The translations under genes and the position numbers were made by a program. The notes beneath the pieces are model-generated. The model had not been told where the DNA came from, searched no databases, and saw only the letters and a list, made by a program, of their open reading frames with translations. Positions 61,601-64,000 of a stretch of 64,000 nucleotides of DNA are shown one piece after another. The number at the start of each line of letters is the position of its first letter. The first letter of the stretch is position 1. The stretch comes from Tritrichomonas musculus. Its lineage: Eukaryota > Parabasalia > Tritrichomonadida > Tritrichomonadidae. The stretch is from assembly GCA_039105265.1 (NCBI GenBank), contig JAPFFF010000002.1:3348001-3412000 (forward strand). Reading direction: 5' to 3'.

Positions 61601-64000
61601 GATGATCTTTCTTACAAATACTTCAAAATCAATTGCAAAGAAATTAATCAATCAACAATTAATTTCATTAAAACATTGAAATTCGGTCCAATCACGACTT
61701 TTCAAATCATTTCTGATGAGGACGAGCCAATTGAGAACCGAATGATCGTCTTTGAAACGAACCATATTTGCGGATTTTTAAAGAATGTTCCTCCAAGCAT
61801 TATCAACATTCTTATTTCAAAGATGAAGAACAGTGAAGTTGTTCCTGTGACGAAAGAAGACTTAGATTTGTTGTTTGAATATTACAAGTTCGATCAACTT
61901 CGCCACTTTTTGAGGGATCCACAATTGAGTGTTTATAGAGAGAATGCCAAACAAGTTCTTCAAGACATGGATGACATTAAAGACAAGTTTGTTTTAGGTG
62001 AAACATTGGCACTTTCAATTGCAATTTCTCATCCTTCTAAAGTGAAAATTATCACTGCTAAACAACAATCGTTACCACCTCAATTTCCACACATTTCTCT
62101 TGTTGACAAAGATTCCAATCTTCATGCAGAGATGCCAAGCAATCAACTAAAGATTATTGAAATTCTTAAAGATTACGTTTTAACTTGTCTTTATTCAACT
62201 GAGCAAGATTACACATTCAACGAATTCGTTGCCGGCATGAAGAGAGACAAATTCATTTGCATTCATTTTAGTGAAGATGGAAAAGAAGAATTTGTTAGTT
62301 TTTGTGGTAACAATAAATTATTATTGATACCAACGAAGAAAGAAAATGATCAAATTAACAATCAAGTTAACAAAGTAATCGATCAAATTAAAGCAGTCAA
62401 AGTTTATGGAGTTGGACCAGACGATAGATCACATTTATTTAACTTCACCAATTTTGATTTGATTGACTCGTTTGCAAATCAAAATGAAATGAATGAACTT
62501 TTGAATCGTGTTGAATCGTCATATGATGAAATCATCACCCAAGAACTAAACTTTGACAAGCCACCAATGACTTATTCAACGTTTCTTAAACATTCAGGAC
62601 AAACAATTGCTGGTTACTACTTGTTAAAGAACCCAGAAGATGATGAAACAAAGACACAAATATCAGCCTCATTTGAACCCTCAATAAGCTTTGGAACCTC
62701 CTTTGAAAAAGTTCTCGAAAATTCATTCAAACCGAAAGAACCGAAATCTTTTTCAATCACTGATGAAGAAACAGATTGGAAGAAAGCTTTGAATCTTTAT
62801 AATTTGGCTGCTGAAAGAAATGATCCAGCTGCTTTCTTCAACCTTGGTTTAATGCATTCAACGGGCCAAGGCGTTCCCAAAGACAAAGAAAAAGCAGCTG
62901 AATATTATCGAAAAGCAGCTGATTTAGGAAACCAAAAAGCACAGTTCAATCTTGGTTTAATGTATTACAAAGGAGAAGGAGTTCCAGAAGATAAAGCAGA
63001 AGCAGCTAGACTTTATCAACTTGCAGCAGATCAAGGAAATGCAAAAGCGCAATCCAACCTTGGTTGCATGTATCATAAAGGTGATGGTGTTGAACAAAAT
63101 TATGAAAAAGCAGTTGAACTTTATGAAAAAGCTGTTGCTCAAAATGATCCAGATGCACAACTCAACTTAGGCCTCATGTGTGAACAAGGACAAGGAACAC
63201 CTGTTGATAAAGAGAGAGTTGTTGATTTGTACACGAAATCAGCTGAAAATGGAAATGCAAAAGCACAATTCAATCTTGGTGTTTTGTATCATAATGGAAT
63301 AAAAGGAATCCTTGAAAAGAACAACAAAAAAGCTATTCATTACTATTCATTGGCTGCTGAACAAGGAATTGCTAAAGCTCAGTTCAATCTAGGCGTCTTG
63401 TTCTCCAAAGGTGACACCGATGTTCCTGTTGATAAGAAAAGAGCTGTTCATTTGCTTCAATTGGCTGCTGATCAAGGCGATGAAGATGCACAACTAAACT
63501 TAGGTGCAATGTATGCAAAAGGAGAAGGTGTTTCAGAACCTGACAAGAAGAAAACATGCGAACTTTACAAGAAAGCTGCCAAACAAGGAAATCCAAAGGC
63601 ACAATACAATTTGGCGGTTATGTATTCAAAAGGTGATGGTGTTGACAAAAACAATAAAAAAGCTGCAAAATATTATCAAAAAGCAGCAGATCAAGACTTG
63701 CCTCAAGCAGCCTTTAATTTAGGTGTCCTTTATTTCAAAGGATCGCCTGAGTTACCAGCTGATAAAGAGAAGGCAGCTGAATTATTTGAAAAGACAACCG
63801 TTTTGAATCCAAATAATTCAAAGGCACTTTACAACCTCGCAATCATGCACATGAAAGGCGAAGGTGTTGAAAAAGATGAAGTAAAAGCACGTGAATATTT
63901 TGAAAAGGCAGCTCAATTGAATAATAAAGATGCTCTTTTGAACCTCGGTTTGATGTATTACGAAGGAACAGCAGGTGTTCGTAAGGATAAAACAATGGCT
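58601..64000 (+). CDS. pseudokinase and Sel1-repeat protein (3-prime end outside window)
   Basis: The frame is open from ATG 58601 to the right edge, 1800 codons. Residues 1-360 are a disordered Glu/Asn/Gln tract with an internal duplication (AAQALIGTIESKTKEED, AAQELIETIESKTKEED). A domain of about 90 residues with CLFSAT, FHFSS, NYFSFC and LV.L.NP-type strands occurs at about 390-487 and 593-680, with a weaker third copy at about 1180-1243. A kinase-like domain (about 780-1000) has a degenerate catalytic loop (MKPCAITNDHISLD) and DFD in place of DFG, so it is probably a pseudokinase. From about 1390 at least eleven good Sel1 repeats follow (AQFNLGLMYYKGEGVPEDKA). Confidence 0.85.
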   Translation, partial: MQEDGDFLDQKDNNLNTNDGGNDDVVSMEAFKQLAQKVDQMEKQINDLEEENKKLKQNQEENNLNQETTPALPEAIPDAAQALIGTIESKTKEEDQSNDTNTNETQENVEKNTDQEDVPTLQGTIPEAAQELIETIESKTKEEDQPNDTDANETQVNDEDATNETQPLSTAVENLTGALINKAENLDEEHNNNAEEQENNENEQENANDQENQEETQEAENKNVDDQENQQENGENEPEVTDQQLNPENSNENAEAQENQEGNEENQENTEGNEENQANPEENQEGNEENQENPEGNEENPVNSENPEQAETDNQENENKQENDQENTNDENKLQEISDNIQKTLFNTENMNDVKEPDENDKVFVDEKAKEYTYDTEKISISEEFDIHQQYLLNHVINIQILPNQTEPTRCLFSATTDTNVFDSYCKYLKLNNVVTFHFSSKPTDDGTDNYFSFCTGRDLVTLVNPTEDHIKFALKSFKETYVIPCSLEDKEQLNSYESIPAIERYATNEMINYVNDQINEQKNTFKSELFEYEKPLTYSSFLNTSIDSYFGYLASHHNDEFERIIVGKHEYTHEREKCSLFDRSFNLNNLLGINNVCEIELSPNKYVKCLFSATEDNVLENYLSLIQFEKVVSYHFSSSPNGHVNYFSFCSGEDLIVLINPPLRQLNIVLNKIKKFYLVPCGLNDRSQLFFYDYLNKVQNIATDKDVKLIAEEIDQIQKSPYSRYFSYDISSSYEKFMHIAYTTFLGYLVRWQFLETVCTPTEFTSYSVSDFIPLRRLDYGKTFALNWQEGKVYVLKKFRDLFKFNQALYLYKTKKMSRIIPFFGEARNDEDYLVFGFGSRGTLKEVASSQYLDIATCRKIAIQLVFTLAYFHMTEMKPCAITNDHISLDWNYNVFLTDFDDSERVFNITPEQLDINNLGNALHTLVTGETSSFNPSKSIPSIYAPIGRIFELCKKQGTTACDLVLEILNDRDFSKEKVLIDNLLNELPQQFDGSIDIFDDLSYKYFKINCKEINQSTINFIKTLKFGPITTFQIISDEDEPIENRMIVFETNHICGFLKNVPPSIINILISKMKNSEVVPVTKEDLDLLFEYYKFDQLRHFLRDPQLSVYRENAKQVLQDMDDIKDKFVLGETLALSIAISHPSKVKIITAKQQSLPPQFPHISLVDKDSNLHAEMPSNQLKIIEILKDYVLTCLYSTEQDYTFNEFVAGMKRDKFICIHFSEDGKEEFVSFCGNNKLLLIPTKKENDQINNQVNKVIDQIKAVKVYGVGPDDRSHLFNFTNFDLIDSFANQNEMNELLNRVESSYDEIITQELNFDKPPMTYSTFLKHSGQTIAGYYLLKNPEDDETKTQISASFEPSISFGTSFEKVLENSFKPKEPKSFSITDEETDWKKALNLYNLAAERNDPAAFFNLGLMHSTGQGVPKDKEKAAEYYRKAADLGNQKAQFNLGLMYYKGEGVPEDKAEAARLYQLAADQGNAKAQSNLGCMYHKGDGVEQNYEKAVELYEKAVAQNDPDAQLNLGLMCEQGQGTPVDKERVVDLYTKSAENGNAKAQFNLGVLYHNGIKGILEKNNKKAIHYYSLAAEQGIAKAQFNLGVLFSKGDTDVPVDKKRAVHLLQLAADQGDEDAQLNLGAMYAKGEGVSEPDKKKTCELYKKAAKQGNPKAQYNLAVMYSKGDGVDKNNKKAAKYYQKAADQDLPQAAFNLGVLYFKGSPELPADKEKAAELFEKTTVLNPNNSKALYNLAIMHMKGEGVEKDEVKAREYFEKAAQLNNKDALLNLGLMYYEGTAGVRKDKTMA

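Overview
The window reads as a parabasalid (trichomonad) chromosome, most like Tritrichomonas. It is AT-rich, its genes are long and intronless, and TCAYTWY initiator motifs sit 10-25 bases before several start codons. Sel1-repeat and kinase proteins are prominent, and there are two unrelated Maverick/Polinton elements. The species assignment is inference. No tRNA, rRNA, CRISPR array or trichomonad-type intron was recognised.

Bases 1-11030 are most of Polinton A, whose left end lies outside the window. It is a compact cluster read mostly leftwards: adenain-like protease, putative penton, integrase, packaging ATPase, pVI-like protein, major capsid protein and smaller genes. A few genes read rightwards and one HNH endonuclease is present. 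The visible genes look whole. A 14-copy 19-bp array lies at its left, and a GC-rich 26-bp duplicate plus a homopyrimidine tract lies at its right. Four of its proteins share a short GVQT/IQT/TQT motif resembling dynein light chain LC8 ligands.

Bases 11.2-15.1 kb are a graveyard: a broken DNA-virus-like SF2 helicase, two small unknown genes, a Myb-like scrap, and a second, more decayed helicase copy in opposite orientation.

Bases 15.2-29.2 kb are host sequence. In order they hold a coiled-coil protein, RAB11, a Derlin set head-to-head with a 97-residue basic-tailed protein, a 1908-residue unknown, a 467-bp MITE with an 8-bp target duplication, and a kinase-Sel1-UBR-box fusion.

Bases 29411-47952 are a composite insertion bracketed by two 191-bp direct repeats that differ at 3 positions. 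Its outer part holds a giant decayed Gln/Asn/Glu-rich gene and five small genes: two SAP-like, one very basic, one pVI-like and one coiled-coil. Between them lies a less AT-rich, incomplete Polinton B (about 38075-46085) with a fibre-like protein, HNH remnant, shared Cys-rich protein, integrase and broken family-B DNA polymerase. Without this block the kinase-UBR gene and the next host gene would be close neighbours.

Bases 48.0-64.0 kb are host again: a protein with four ubiquitin-like segments and a 213-bp tandem repeat, a kinase-Sel1 protein with a DID in place of DFG, a 2.04-kb non-coding element with 41-bp perfect inverted ends, and a pseudokinase-Sel1 protein that runs off the right edge. 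Kinase, Sel1, ubiquitin-like and UBR modules recur across these genes, which fits expanded signalling and protein-turnover families.
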